From DATBLE01 sp963791425 (GTDB lineage: Bacteria; Actinomycetota; Thermoleophilia; Gaiellales; Gaiellaceae), in contig CAWBSE010000003.1 of the NCBI GenBank assembly GCA_963791425.1, forward strand, positions 496,001 to 560,000: a DNA stretch of 64,000 bases, given 5' to 3'. The notes beneath the pieces are model-generated. The model was not told the DNA's origin, made no database searches, and worked only from the letters and a program-made list of their open reading frames with translations. Within the stretch, counting starts at the first letter, position 1; each line of letters starts with the position of its first letter. Below are positions 15,814 through 24,330 of the stretch, piece by piece. Position numbers and translations under genes: made by a program.

Positions 15814-18807
15814 TTACGTTGCCACCGTCCGCAGTTCGGTCAGCCGGCGCCGGGTGCGGTCGGCGAGGACGAGGTTGCCCTTTCGCTCGTAGCGGCCGAG
15901 CGCCTCCTCGAACGCCGCTTTGGCCTCGTCGCTCTTCCTTCCCAGTGCGAGGACCTCCCCGAGGGTGACCCAGGCGTCGGGTCCGAAGAGCGTGTCGTCG
16001 CTGTCCTCCATCTGCGAGATCGCTTCGTGGGCGAAATGCTCGGCCTCTGCGGGCTGCCCGCGAAGGGCGTGAACCCTTGCTTGCGCTTGTTGCCAGAGCG
16101 TCTGGGTGGCCACGTCGTCGCTCCCGCCGAGCTCGGCACTTCGGTCGGCCCAGTCCTCGGCCTCGTCGAGCCGGCCGAGCATGGCGAGTGTCTTCGCTAG
16201 GTCGCCCGCGAAGGTCGAGAGATAGCCCCGCTCTCCCGCTGCCTCCCACAGCCCGCAGCCGTGGCGAAGCTCCCGCTCGGCAGCTTCTAGGTCGCCGGCG
16301 AGCGTTTCGATTCGAGCGGCAGTCTGCGTGCTCGCCGCCGCCCAGAAGCCGTGTCCGAGCTCATCCCCGCGCGCCCGGAAGGAGGCGACAAGGTCGCGCG
16401 CCTCATCGAATCGTCCGAGCATCGCCACGGCTCCCGCCCGGTAGAGGACGACGATCGGAGTTCGGGCCTCGAGCTGGCGGTGCCTGTCCAGCCAGTCGAG
16501 TACGTCCTCCACCGGTGTTGGGCCCATGGCATGCGCCGATGCCTGAAACCAGCGGAGCTCCGGCTCGAGACGGACGAGCCCGGCGCGGTTGGCGTGCTCC
16601 AGCCCTTGTTCCGCCGCCTCGAGCTTCTTCTGGTGGCGCAACAGATTGTGCTCGGCATAGGCGATCGCATGCCAGCCGGCGGCAAGCCCGGCGTCGTCTC
16701 CGGCGGCCTCGAACGTCGGAAGCGCCACCCGCGCGAAGGCGAGGAACTCGACGAAGTCGAAGGCGGCCGGGTCGAGCGAGAGCAGATAGCGCCGCTGCTG
16801 AAGCTGTGCGAGTGTCTCGCCGCGACGATCACCGGCGGCCTGTGCCCGCTCGATCGCCGCCGCCGCGACCGCCTCGGCTTCGGCGAACCTGGTCGAGCGG
16901 AAGAGCGCGTCGGCGAGATCGAGGTCGAGGTCAACGCCGCGCCCGTCGGGCGGAAGCAGCCGGAGCGTGCGCTCGAGCAGGTTGACGGCGGCGCGGAGGT
17001 CGTCGCGGAGCAGCGCCCGACCGCTCGCCGACGCGAGCAGCTCCCCCGCTCGGGTGGCGAGCGCCGTCGTCTCCACGCTGATCTGACCGAGTTCCACCCG
17101 GTAGTTGTGCGCCTGCTCGAGGTGGTAGCCAACGATCTCGTCGGGCTCGACGAGGTCGGCGGTGTGCAGGAGGAGCCAGTCGGCAAAGTGTTCGTGCAGG
17201 TCTGCCCTGGACGCCTTCGGGAGCCCGTCGTACGCCGCGTCGCGAATGAGCAGGTGACGGAACCGGAACCCGTCGTCTCCCGGAAGTTGCGATCGGTCCG
17301 GTCGGACGAACTCCTTGCGAACGAGCGCCGACAGCCGGGTCGTGACCCGGAGTTCCTCGGGTGCGAGAGCCTGGACAGCGCCGCGATGGAAGATCTCGCC
17401 CTCGATCGAGCCTCGCTCCAGCACGACCCGCTCCTCGGGCTCGAGCTGGTCGAGTCGAGCCGCGAGCAGCGCCTGGATCGTCGGCGGGACGACGACATCC
17501 GCATCGGGGGCAGAGCCGAGCATCGCGACCATCTCCTCGACAAACAGTGGGTTTCCGCCGGCGGCGTGAAGGATTCGACCGCGAAGGTCCTCGTCGATCT
17601 GCTGGCCGCCGAGCCGCTCCTCGATCAGCAGCTCGCACTCCTCCTTCTGTAGTGGTTGGAGATGAAGGCTCACGGGCCAGCCGGGACGGCGATCGAGCAG
17701 CTCCGGCCGCGCGCAGCAGAGCAGAAGGATCGGCGATCCACTGGAGAGCAGGGTGACGTGGTCGACCAGGTCGAGAAAGGTCTCCTCACCCCACTGAACA
17801 TCATCGAAGACAATGAGGATCGGTGCTGCTGCCTCGAGCAGCTTGCGGAAAGCCCAGGCGATCTCTTCCCCGGACGTCGGGACGTTCTCGCCCAGGAGCG
17901 AACGGATGGCTTCTGCGGCCTGCGCCTCGACCGCGACGTCGGTGAGCTGCTTGACGACCTCGACTACCGGCCAGTACGTGATCCCTTCGCCGTACGGGAG
18001 GCAACGGCCGCGGACCGTGCGCACACCGACGCGGCTGATCAGCTCGGCTGACAGGCGGGTCTTCCCGACGCCTGGTGGCCCCAACACGGTGGCGAACTCG
18101 CAGCGCATCTCGTTCCGTGCGCGTTTCCAGGCCGCGAGCAACGTCCCAAGCTCCTGCTCCCGGCCGACCATCGGGGCGTCCAGCCGGCGCGCGGGTCCTT
18201 CCCTGGACGCCGCGACCAGCCGGTAGGCGGCGACAGGCTCGGACTTCCCCTTCAGGATGAGCGGCTCGACCGGATCGACGTCGATTGCGTCCCGAGCAAG
18301 CCGGACCGTTTCTGCCCCGATGAGCACCTCGCCGGTCGCCGCAGCCTGCTCCAGACGCGCGGCGGTGTTGACCGGGTCCCCGGTCGCCAGACGCTCCTCC
18401 GTGCCGGTGACGACCTCACCGGTGTTCACCCCGATCCGGCCCTGGATTCCTAGTATCGGCAGGGCGTCCCGCATCTCCAGTGCCGCCCGGCAGGCGCGTA
18501 ACGCGTCGTCCTCGTGGACGACGGGAACCCCGAACACCGCCATCACCGCATCCCCGACGAACTTCTCAACCGAACCGCCGTGCGACTCGATGATCCCCTT
18601 CATCCGATCGAAATACCGCGCCAACAGCGCCCGCAGCGCCTCCGGATCAGTCGACTCCCCCAGCGCCGTCGAGCCGACCACATCACAGAACAACACCGAC
18701 ACGACCTTCCGGCGCTCACCCGAGCCGCCACCGAGCGCATCACCACACGCCTCGCAGAACCTCGCGGCGTCGCTGTTCACGTGACCGCAGCTCACACAGG
18801 TCGGCAC
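15814..18807 (-). CDS. Zinc ribbon - class III nucleotidyl cyclase - AAA ATPase - TPR protein (paralogue 3)
   Basis: This 997-residue protein is the complete form of the family in the window. It begins with a C-x2-C ... C-x2-C zinc ribbon (Cys4, 7, 18, 21). The cyclase domain follows (F-C-D-V-V-G-S-T with Asp42; G-D-A-V-M-A-V-F-G). The P-loop domain has L-G-P-P-G-V-G-K-T and Walker B-like I-V-F-D-D-V-Q-W, then a long TPR-type C terminus. Catalytic positions of the cyclase look intact, so cAMP or cGMP production is possible but unproven. No DNA-binding domain is visible. It lies divergently across from no partner; repeat B is at its 3' side. Confidence 0.9.
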   Translation of the reverse strand: MPTCVSCGHVNSDAARFCEACGDALGGGSGERRKVVSVLFCDVVGSTALGESTDPEALRALLARYFDRMKGIIESHGGSVEKFVGDAVMAVFGVPVVHEDDALRACRAALEMRDALPILGIQGRIGVNTGEVVTGTEERLATGDPVNTAARLEQAAATGEVLIGAETVRLARDAIDVDPVEPLILKGKSEPVAAYRLVAASREGPARRLDAPMVGREQELGTLLAAWKRARNEMRCEFATVLGPPGVGKTRLSAELISRVGVRTVRGRCLPYGEGITYWPVVEVVKQLTDVAVEAQAAEAIRSLLGENVPTSGEEIAWAFRKLLEAAAPILIVFDDVQWGEETFLDLVDHVTLLSSGSPILLLCCARPELLDRRPGWPVSLHLQPLQKEECELLIEERLGGQQIDEDLRGRILHAAGGNPLFVEEMVAMLGSAPDADVVVPPTIQALLAARLDQLEPEERVVLERGSIEGEIFHRGAVQALAPEELRVTTRLSALVRKEFVRPDRSQLPGDDGFRFRHLLIRDAAYDGLPKASRADLHEHFADWLLLHTADLVEPDEIVGYHLEQAHNYRVELGQISVETTALATRAGELLASASGRALLRDDLRAAVNLLERTLRLLPPDGRGVDLDLDLADALFRSTRFAEAEAVAAAAIERAQAAGDRRGETLAQLQQRRYLLSLDPAAFDFVEFLAFARVALPTFEAAGDDAGLAAGWHAIAYAEHNLLRHQKKLEAAEQGLEHANRAGLVRLEPELRWFQASAHAMGPTPVEDVLDWLDRHRQLEARTPIVVLYRAGAVAMLGRFDEARDLVASFRARGDELGHGFWAAASTQTAARIETLAGDLEAAERELRHGCGLWEAAGERGYLSTFAGDLAKTLAMLGRLDEAEDWADRSAELGGSDDVATQTLWQQAQARVHALRGQPAEAEHFAHEAISQMEDSDDTLFGPDAWVTLGEVLALGRKSDEAKAAFEEALGRYERKGNLVLADRTRRRLTELRTVAT

Positions 18808-18971
18808 CAGCCGAGTCTAGGCTGCCCGACCCCCGCGCAGGAAGGTGCGAAGCCGCAAGCCGGTCGAGGACCGCAACGACCCCCAACCGGTGGGCGTCGT
18901 CCTTGTCCGACCCTGATCCGGCAGGGCTTCCGTCCAGTGAAGCTCTTCGGCTGGGCTGAATTGAACGAACT

Positions 18972-19011
18972 AGCTGCGCGCCCGCCCGGTTTGGTGAGCG
19001 GGTGCGCAGCT
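18972..19011. terminator. 14-bp hairpin downstream of the cupin gene
   Basis: AGCTGCGCGCCCGC at 18972-18985 pairs with 18998-19011 through 14 bases with one G-T pair; the loop is 12 bases. It sits 15 bases past the stop of the minus-strand cupin gene. There is no T-run, so it is probably a stem-only terminator. The remaining 18808-18971 leader of the cyclase gene shows nothing recognisable. Confidence 0.5.
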
Positions 19012-19025
19012 GGTGGGTTGCCTCG

Positions 19026-19538
19026 TCAGTGGCCGGGAGGCGGGCCTGGAGGGCCGAGGATCTCGAACCCGTTTCGCCTGGCGATGGGAACGAGCGCCGC
19101 CATGTCCGGGTGGCCTTCGAGCGGCGGCGGCACGACGCGTTCGGGGGCAGGCTCGCCGACTTCCCTCTGGAATCCTTCGAACTGCATCGGCGCGAAGCCG
19201 ACCAGCGCTCTCGCCCCGCCTGCCGCGGCGTAGAACGTGTGCGGCACGCCCTTGGGGCCGAACGCAAACGAGCCGGCCTTCAGGGACAGGCGGGTCTCGG
19301 CGACCCAGAACGTGACCTCGCCCTCGAGGACGTAGAACCATTCGTCCTCCTCGGGATGGACGTGCCAGGGCGAGCCAAGACCCTCGGGCACGACGATCTC
19401 GACCAGGCCGTATGCCCCGTTCGTGTCGTCGCGGCTGATCTTGATCGTCTGGAGCATCCCGAGCAGCCAGAACGCCTCACCCTCGTCTTCGTGCAGCGCG
19501 TATCCGAGCTGTGCTCGCTCCGGAGCGATGGTGGCCAT
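19026..19538 (-). CDS. Cupin domain protein
   Basis: This 170-residue single-domain cupin shows motif 1 in P-W-H-V-H-P-E-E-D-E-W-F-Y-V-L-E-G-E and motif 2 in G-S-F-A-F-G-P-K-G-V-P-H-T-F. These supply the metal ligands His, His, Glu and His. The ATG at 19538 is chosen because AGGAGG (19546-19551) lies 7 bases upstream; a GTG at 19544 overlaps that spacing poorly. Small cupins may be dioxygenases, isomerases or sensors, so no reaction can be named. It is divergent from a MarR-type regulator only 46 bases away, which strongly suggests control by that regulator. Confidence 0.85.
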   Translation of the reverse strand: MATIAPERAQLGYALHEDEGEAFWLLGMLQTIKISRDDTNGAYGLVEIVVPEGLGSPWHVHPEEDEWFYVLEGEVTFWVAETRLSLKAGSFAFGPKGVPHTFYAAAGGARALVGFAPMQFEGFQREVGEPAPERVVPPPLEGHPDMAALVPIARRNGFEILGPPGPPPGH

Positions 19539-19545
19539 GCGCACT

Positions 19546-19613
19546 CCTCCTTTCCCGCGTCTTTGATAGACTCAGCAACAGTCCATGAACAAACAGTTGC
19601 GTAGCGAACTATC
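19546..19613. promoter_or_regulatory. Cupin/marR divergent control region with inverted repeats
   Basis: The short intergenic region holds the cupin ribosome-binding site (19546-19551) and a possible minus-strand promoter, TTGTTC-18-TATCAA. Two nearly concentric inverted repeats are GCAAC 19575-19579 / GTTGC 19596-19600 and GATAG 19564-19568 / CTATC 19609-19613. Their centres fall at the MarR start codon (19585). This layout suits an operator bound by a MarR dimer with autoregulation; direct evidence is lacking. Confidence 0.4.
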
Positions 19614-20097
19614 TCACGAGGAACCATCCCTGTCAAGCCCCTCGCCGGAGCGGCTGCGCGCCTGGCGCCTGTTCTTCGAGAGCGCGCTGGCACTGCTCGA
19701 CGTGCTCGACACCGAGCTCGAACAGGCAGTCGGCATCCCCCAGCGCTGGTACGACGTTCTCGTCCACCTCGAGGAATCACCGCACGGCATCCCGATGAAC
19801 GAGCTCGCCGAAAAGATCCTCTACAGCAAGAGCGGCTTCACCCGTGTCGTCGACCGAATGGAGGAGGCGGGGCTCGTCCGCCGCGCCCGCCCCGAGAACG
19901 ATCGACGCACGATCCTCATCCTCGTCACCGAGGAAGGCACCGAGACACTGGCGCGCGCCCGCCGCCACCACCGGGACGGGATCCAACGACACTTCTCCCA
20001 GCACCTCTCCAACGCCGACATCAAAGCGCTCACCCACGCATTCGAGAAGATCAGCACTCACGCCCGGCCGCTCCGTCCCGGCCGCATCCGCGGCTAG
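19585..20097 (+). CDS. MarR family transcriptional regulator
   Basis: This 170-residue protein has the MarR winged helix: V-L-V-H-L-E-E-S-P-H-G-I-P-M-N-E-L-A near residues 55-72, the recognition helix in S-K-S-G-F-T-R-V-V-D-R-M-E-E-A-G-L-V, and wing residues R-R-A-R-P-E-N-D-R-R-T. MarR proteins are dimeric repressors relieved by small aromatic ligands or oxidation. Its divergent neighbour is a cupin, the probable target. No conserved redox Cys is seen. The ATG overlaps the candidate operator. The 3' flank leads directly into repeat C. Confidence 0.9.
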   Translation: MNKQLRSELSHEEPSLSSPSPERLRAWRLFFESALALLDVLDTELEQAVGIPQRWYDVLVHLEESPHGIPMNELAEKILYSKSGFTRVVDRMEEAGLVRRARPENDRRTILILVTEEGTETLARARRHHRDGIQRHFSQHLSNADIKALTHAFEKISTHARPLRPGRIRG

Positions 20098-20111
20098 GAG
20101 CACAAGGCCGG

Positions 20112-20276
20112 CTACTTCAGGTCCTTGTTCGACTCCATATCGGCGACCGTTCGTGCCGGTTCGTGTCGTTCCGCGTCGACGCGTTCGTCCGAGGCCGCCG
20201 AAGGCTCGTCCGAAGCAGGTTCTCGTGACGTCTCGTGCTGGTTCGTGACGACGCGTTCGGTTGCAAGGCGGTTGCA
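20112..20276 (+). repeat. Dispersed intergenic repeat, copy C
   Basis: This copy lacks the first GGTTGCA pair (the MarR gene ends just before it) but has the core CTACTTCAGGTCCTTGTTC at 20112, the GTTCGTG/TCGTGTCG segment and the terminal GGTTGCA-GGTTGCA pair near 20259-20275. It lies directly before cyclase paralogue 2, at the same distance as copy A before paralogue 1. Minus-strand translation of the core ends D-M-E-S-N-K-D-L-K-stop. Confidence 0.7.
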
Positions 20277-20313
20277 AAAGGCCCACGCTGGCTTCCGTTC
20301 GCACTGTCGACAA

Positions 20314-20876
20314 GGGATGATCCACGAGTGCATCGCAAGGTCGTCACCGTGCTCTTCTGCGACGTGGTCGGCTCGACCGCGCTCGGCGAGTCGGTCGACC
20401 CGGAGGCGCTGCAGGGACTGCTCGCCCGCTACTTCGAGCGGATGAAGGGAATCATCGAGTCGCACGGAGGCTCGGTGGAGAAGTTCATCGGCGACGCGGT
20501 GATGGCGGTGTTCGGCGTTCCAGCGGTGCACGAGGACGACGCGCTGCAGGGCCTGCCGGGCTGCGGTGGAGATGCGTGAGGCGTTTCCGGAGCTCGGGGT
20601 GCAGGGACGGATCGGCGTGAACACGGGGGAGGTGGTCACGGGCACCGAGGAGCGACTGGCGACCGGGGACGCGGTCAACGTCGCCGCGCGGCTCCAGAAC
20701 GCCGCCGATCCGGGCGAGATCCTGATCGGCCAGGCGACCTTCGAGCTCGTACGCGCTGCGGTCGAGGTCGAGCCGGTCGAGCCGCTCGAGCTGAAGGGCA
20801 AGGCGGAACCGGTGCCGGCGTTCCGCCTCGTGGACGCGCTTGCCACACCGGAGCGCAGCCACGAGGCACGCTTCGT
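20314..20876 (+). repeat. Near-identical tract shared with 9946-10507 (copy 2)
   Basis: These 563 bases match 9946-10507 almost perfectly; the extra base is the A at 20548 that breaks the reading frame. The tract begins just downstream of repeat C and ends at codon ~183 of the cyclase gene, where similarity falls sharply. Confidence 0.85.
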
Positions 20877-23175
20877 GGGCCGAGAGACGGAGCTCGCACG
20901 GATCGTCGACGCGTGGGAGCGCGCCCGGGCGGAGGCGCGCTGCGAGCTCGTGACGGTGGTCGGCGACGCCGGCGTCGGCAAGTCCCGGCTGGTGGCGGAG
21001 GCGCTGGCCGCCGTCGAGACGCGCGCCGTGCGCGCCCGCTGCCTTCCCTACGGGGAAGGGATCACCTACTGGCCGGTCGTGGAGGTCGTAAAGCAGCTGG
21101 CGACGTTGCCGTCCGACCCGATCGCCGCGGCAACGATCCGTTCGCTCCTGGGCGAATCGGGCGTCGGCACAAGCGGCGACGAGATCGCCTGGGCGTTCCG
21201 GAAGCTGCTCGAGGAGCAGGCGCCGCTGGTCGTTGTCTTTGACGACATCCAGTGGGGCGACGACACGTTCCTCGACCTGGTCGAGTCGACGGCGCTGCTC
21301 TCGGCCGGCGTCCCGCTGCTCCTCCTGTGCATGGCCCGGCCGGAGTTTATGGAACGGCGCCCCGGCTGGCCCGGGACACTGCGTCTCGAGCCGTTGCCGC
21401 CTGAGCAGGCGAACGAGCTGATCGGCGACGACGTCCCTGACGGGCTACGCATGCGTATCGCGGAGGCGGCCGGCGGCAACCCGCTGTTCATCTCCGAGAT
21501 GCTCGCGATGGCGGCCGGCAACGCAGAAGTCGAGGTACCGCCGACCCTGAAGGCGCTCCTCGCGGCGCGGCTCGACCAGCTCGACGAGCCGGAGCGCCGA
21601 GTCCTCGAGCGCGGATCGGTCGAGGGCGAGATCTTCCACCGTGGCGCCGTCCAGGCGCTCACTCCCGAGGAGAGCCAGATCACGACCCGGCTCGCCGCGC
21701 TCGTTCGGCACCAGCTCGTCCGCCCCGACCGCGCCCAGCTCGCCGGCGACGACGGCTACCGCTTCCGCCACCTGCTGATCCGCGACACGGCCTACGACGC
21801 CCTCCCCAAAGCAGTCCGGGCCGACCTGCACGCGCGCTTTGCCGATTGGCTCGACGAGCACGGCGCGGCGCTGGCCGAGCGCGACGAGATCGTCGGCCAC
21901 CACCTCGAACAAGCCGTCCGCTACCACGCCGAGCTTGGGCAGCCCGACCCCGGCCTGGCCGACCGCGCCTCCGCCCGACTCGCCGCGGCCGGCAACCGCG
22001 CGATCGACCGCCAGGACAACCGCGCCGGAGCTGTGCTGCTCGCGCGGGCAGCCGAGGTCGTGCGGCCACACCGGACGGACGTTGCGCTCGAGCTCCAGTC
22101 CGCCTGGTTCCCACCCGATAACAGCGATCTGCGGGCGGCGGTAGAGAAGGCGGAGGTGATCACCGACCGCGTCGAGGCCGCCGGCGACCGCTCCGGAGGG
22201 ATGCTCGCGCGTGCGATCACCATTTATCTGCGCGGCGCCTCGGGCGGGCCAGATGCGACCGACGAGGTGATCGCGCTCTGTCGTGCTGCTCTTCCCCTCG
22301 AGGAAGAGCGGGGCGATCCGCGCCGACTTGCGCTCCTCTGGGATGTGCTTGCCGCCGCTGCGAACTTCCACCAGCAGTGGGACGCCGAGGTCGAAGCGTC
22401 GCTCCAGGCGCTTCACTACCAGCGCCTGGCCGGCTATTCACGCTCCGATACCGACATCGAGTACGCCGTGATCGTCGGCCCGCGGCCGGTAGGCGACGCG
22501 ATGCGGATGATGGACGAGGTCGCGGGCTGGCGGCCGCCGGGCTCCCAGGACCTGCCGCGGGCGGTGCTGCTCGCGATGCTCGGCCGCTTCGACGAGGCGT
22601 GGCCGCTCGCCGACGCGCAGGCGAGCCACCTGCGCGAGATGACCGGCGACACCAACAGGAACGCCTACGCCTACCCCGCGCTGATCGCATTCATCGAGGG
22701 AAACCGAGAGCTCGAAGTCCGCTACCTCGCGAGAGAGCTCGAGCTCATCACCCATTTCGCCGTCGCCGCGGCGACGAGCCGCTCCCGGCTCGCACGTGAG
22801 CTCTGCCACCTCGGGCGCTTCGACGAAGCCGAGGTGCTCCTCGAAGAGGCCCAGACCGTCCCGCCACCCGGGTCCGGCGTTCGGGTGATGGCAGCCAGCG
22901 CCGAGGCCCTCCTACTCGCTCACCGAGGCGAGCTCGAGCAGGCGGAGGCGCTCGCGCGCCTGGCCGCCACCACTGCGGAGACGAGGACGGACAACGTCTG
23001 GATGCAGGCGCCCACGCACGAGGACCTGGCCACGGTGCTCGAGCGTGCGGGGCGGATCGACGAGGCGCGCGAGGAGCTCGAGCACACACTCGCGATCTGG
23101 GAGCGGAAGGGCTGCCTGCCCTGCGCGCAACGAACCCGCGACCAGATCGCCTCGCTCGGGCCGATGAAGGGCTGA
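20328..23175 (+). pseudogene. Class III cyclase - AAA ATPase - TPR protein (paralogue 2), frameshifted in this sequence
   Basis: The gene starts with GTG at 20328 exactly as paralogue 1. It reads R-K-V-V-T-V-L-F-C-D-V-V-G-S-T and G-D-A-V-M-A-V-F-G. An extra A at 20548 (GCTGCAGGG instead of GCTGCGGG) shifts the frame after about 74 codons. The remaining 869-codon frame (from 20566) continues with the rest of the cyclase domain, P-loop V-G-D-A-G-V-G-K-S, Walker B-like V-F-D-D-I-Q-W and TPR repeats through 23175. Everything after the shift is well conserved, so the break is recent or a sequencing error. Like paralogue 1 it lacks the zinc ribbon. If real, the separate C-terminal frame might still express an ATPase-TPR protein. 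Confidence 0.85.
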
Positions 23176-23287
23176 CCCGACTTACCTACGGAGTGGCTTC
23201 GCGTCCGCTTCCTTCAGGAGAGCGATCGGAATATCCGAGGATGCCTGTTTGCAGGCTCTTTCGTTGTTACTTTGACATCAAGCGAAT

Positions 23288-23313
23288 GGGCGGTACTGGG
23301 CTTGAACCCGCCC
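23288..23313. terminator. Hairpin between convergent cyclase and glycosyltransferase genes
   Basis: GGGCGG at 23288-23293 pairs with CCGCCC at 23308-23313, with an inner GG/CC pairing around CTTGAA. It lies between convergent genes (cyclase 2 ends 23175; glycosyltransferase ends 23383) and could terminate both. The minus strand reads GGTTCAAGCC, like a tRNA T-arm, but no tRNA can be folded. Confidence 0.4.
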
Positions 23314-23320
23314 TCCAGTT

Positions 23321-23412
23321 CGGGTTGCGCGTGGGTTGCATGACGGCTCGTAGCGGCTCGCACTCGCCCTTCCGAAGCTGCCCTACTTCAGGTCCTTGTT
23401 CGACTCCATGTC
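23321..23412 (+). repeat. Dispersed intergenic repeat, copy D (partial)
   Basis: The first GGTTGCG/GGTTGCA pair (23321-23340) and the core CTACTTCAGGTCCTTGTTCG from 23383 are present; the rest of the element is replaced by the coding sequence of the glycosyltransferase. Here the minus-strand core is truly coding: it is the last nine codons and stop of that gene (M-E-S-N-K-D-L-K). Confidence 0.65.
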
Positions 23413-24330
23413 GAACCACATGGCGAACAGTGTGAACTGCGACCCGAAGATCAGCAGCAGCGCGACGAGCACGCCCGTTGCGGCGGTGATCTGGTGACCG
23501 AGGATACGCAGGACGATCAGCGCGATCCCGAGCGCCAGGCCGGCGAGGCCCATGAAGATCCCGAAGACGTAGAAGAACACGAGCGGGTGGAAATCTCGGA
23601 TCACGTACTTCTCGCGCAGCCGCCAGAAGAAGGCCTTCACGAGCAGCCACGAGATCCGCGGGATCACCTTGCGCAGCTTGATCCCGGAGCGCTCGCCCAC
23701 CCCGTACACGGGCCGTGAGGGCACGTCGCGCACGCGGGCGTTGCGGACGTTCAGGTGGACGAGCATGTCGTTCGGAAAGCCGTAGCGCGGGTACAGGCGG
23801 TCGAGGTCGAGGATCTCGAGCGTGCCCAGCGAGACCGCGGTGTAGCCGGACTGCGAGTCGGCGACGTGCCAGTAGCCGGACGCGATCTTCGTCAGGAGCG
23901 ACAGCACCGCGTTGCCCAGGTAGCGGTGGTGCGGGATCAGCTCCCACGCCTGGCCGGTGAAGAGGCGGTTGGCCTTCGCGTACTCGACGTCGGTGCGCGC
24001 GACCGGCGACGCGATCGCCTCGAGGTCGGCCGGATCCATCTGGTTGTCGGCGGCCATCACGCACGCGACGTCGATCCGCTCCTCGATCGCGCGCTTGTAG
24101 CCGGTGACGATCGCCGCGCCGACGCCGCGGTTCTTCTCGTGCGAGATCAGCTCCACGCGCGGGTCGGCCGCTGCGGCCTCGCGCGCGCGGTCGGCGGTCG
24201 CGTCCTTCGAAGCGTCGTCGACGACGTAGATGCGGTCGACGAACTCCGGGATCCCGGCGAGGGTCTGCCGCAGCAGCGCCTCCTCGTCGTGGGCCGGAAC
24301 GACAACCGCGACGCTTTTGCCCTCGAGCAC
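23383..24330 (-). CDS. Family 2 glycosyltransferase with C-terminal membrane helices (polyprenyl-phosphate type)
   Basis: The GTG at 24330 is chosen: GGAGG lies 4 bases upstream, and the start overlaps the TAG of the Wzz-like gene (TAGTG), implying coupled translation. The 315-residue protein has a GT-A domain: V-A-V-V-V-P-A-H-D-E-E, Y-V-V-D-D-A-S-K-D, and M-A-A-D-N-Q-M-D as the metal/nucleotide-binding segment. Two hydrophobic helices (~240-300) end the protein. This is the layout of dolichyl/undecaprenyl-phosphate glycosyltransferases such as DPM1 or GtrB-like enzymes, which make a polyprenyl-P-sugar donor. The last residues come from repeat D, so the natural C terminus may have been altered by that element. 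Confidence 0.88.
   Translation of the reverse strand: MLEGKSVAVVVPAHDEEALLRQTLAGIPEFVDRIYVVDDASKDATADRAREAAAADPRVELISHEKNRGVGAAIVTGYKRAIEERIDVACVMAADNQMDPADLEAIASPVARTDVEYAKANRLFTGQAWELIPHHRYLGNAVLSLLTKIASGYWHVADSQSGYTAVSLGTLEILDLDRLYPRYGFPNDMLVHLNVRNARVRDVPSRPVYGVGERSGIKLRKVIPRISWLLVKAFFWRLREKYVIRDFHPLVFFYVFGIFMGLAGLALGIALIVLRILGHQITAATGVLVALLLIFGSQFTLFAMWFDMESNKDLK

Noticed and set aside
23285..23360. Possible tRNA gene on the minus strand
   Set aside because: GGTTCAAGCC resembles a T-arm but no acceptor, D or anticodon arms can be formed; the pairing is a simple hairpin.
9690..23412. Insertion sequence or CRISPR interpretation of the repeats
   Set aside because: No transposase, no terminal inverted repeats and no regular short spacing; four long direct copies are separated by kilobases.
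23193..23435. Short plus-strand frame containing G-G-T-G-L-E-P
   Set aside because: The peptide comes from the hairpin and repeat D sequences; such frames are common artefacts and no start site or conservation is visible.
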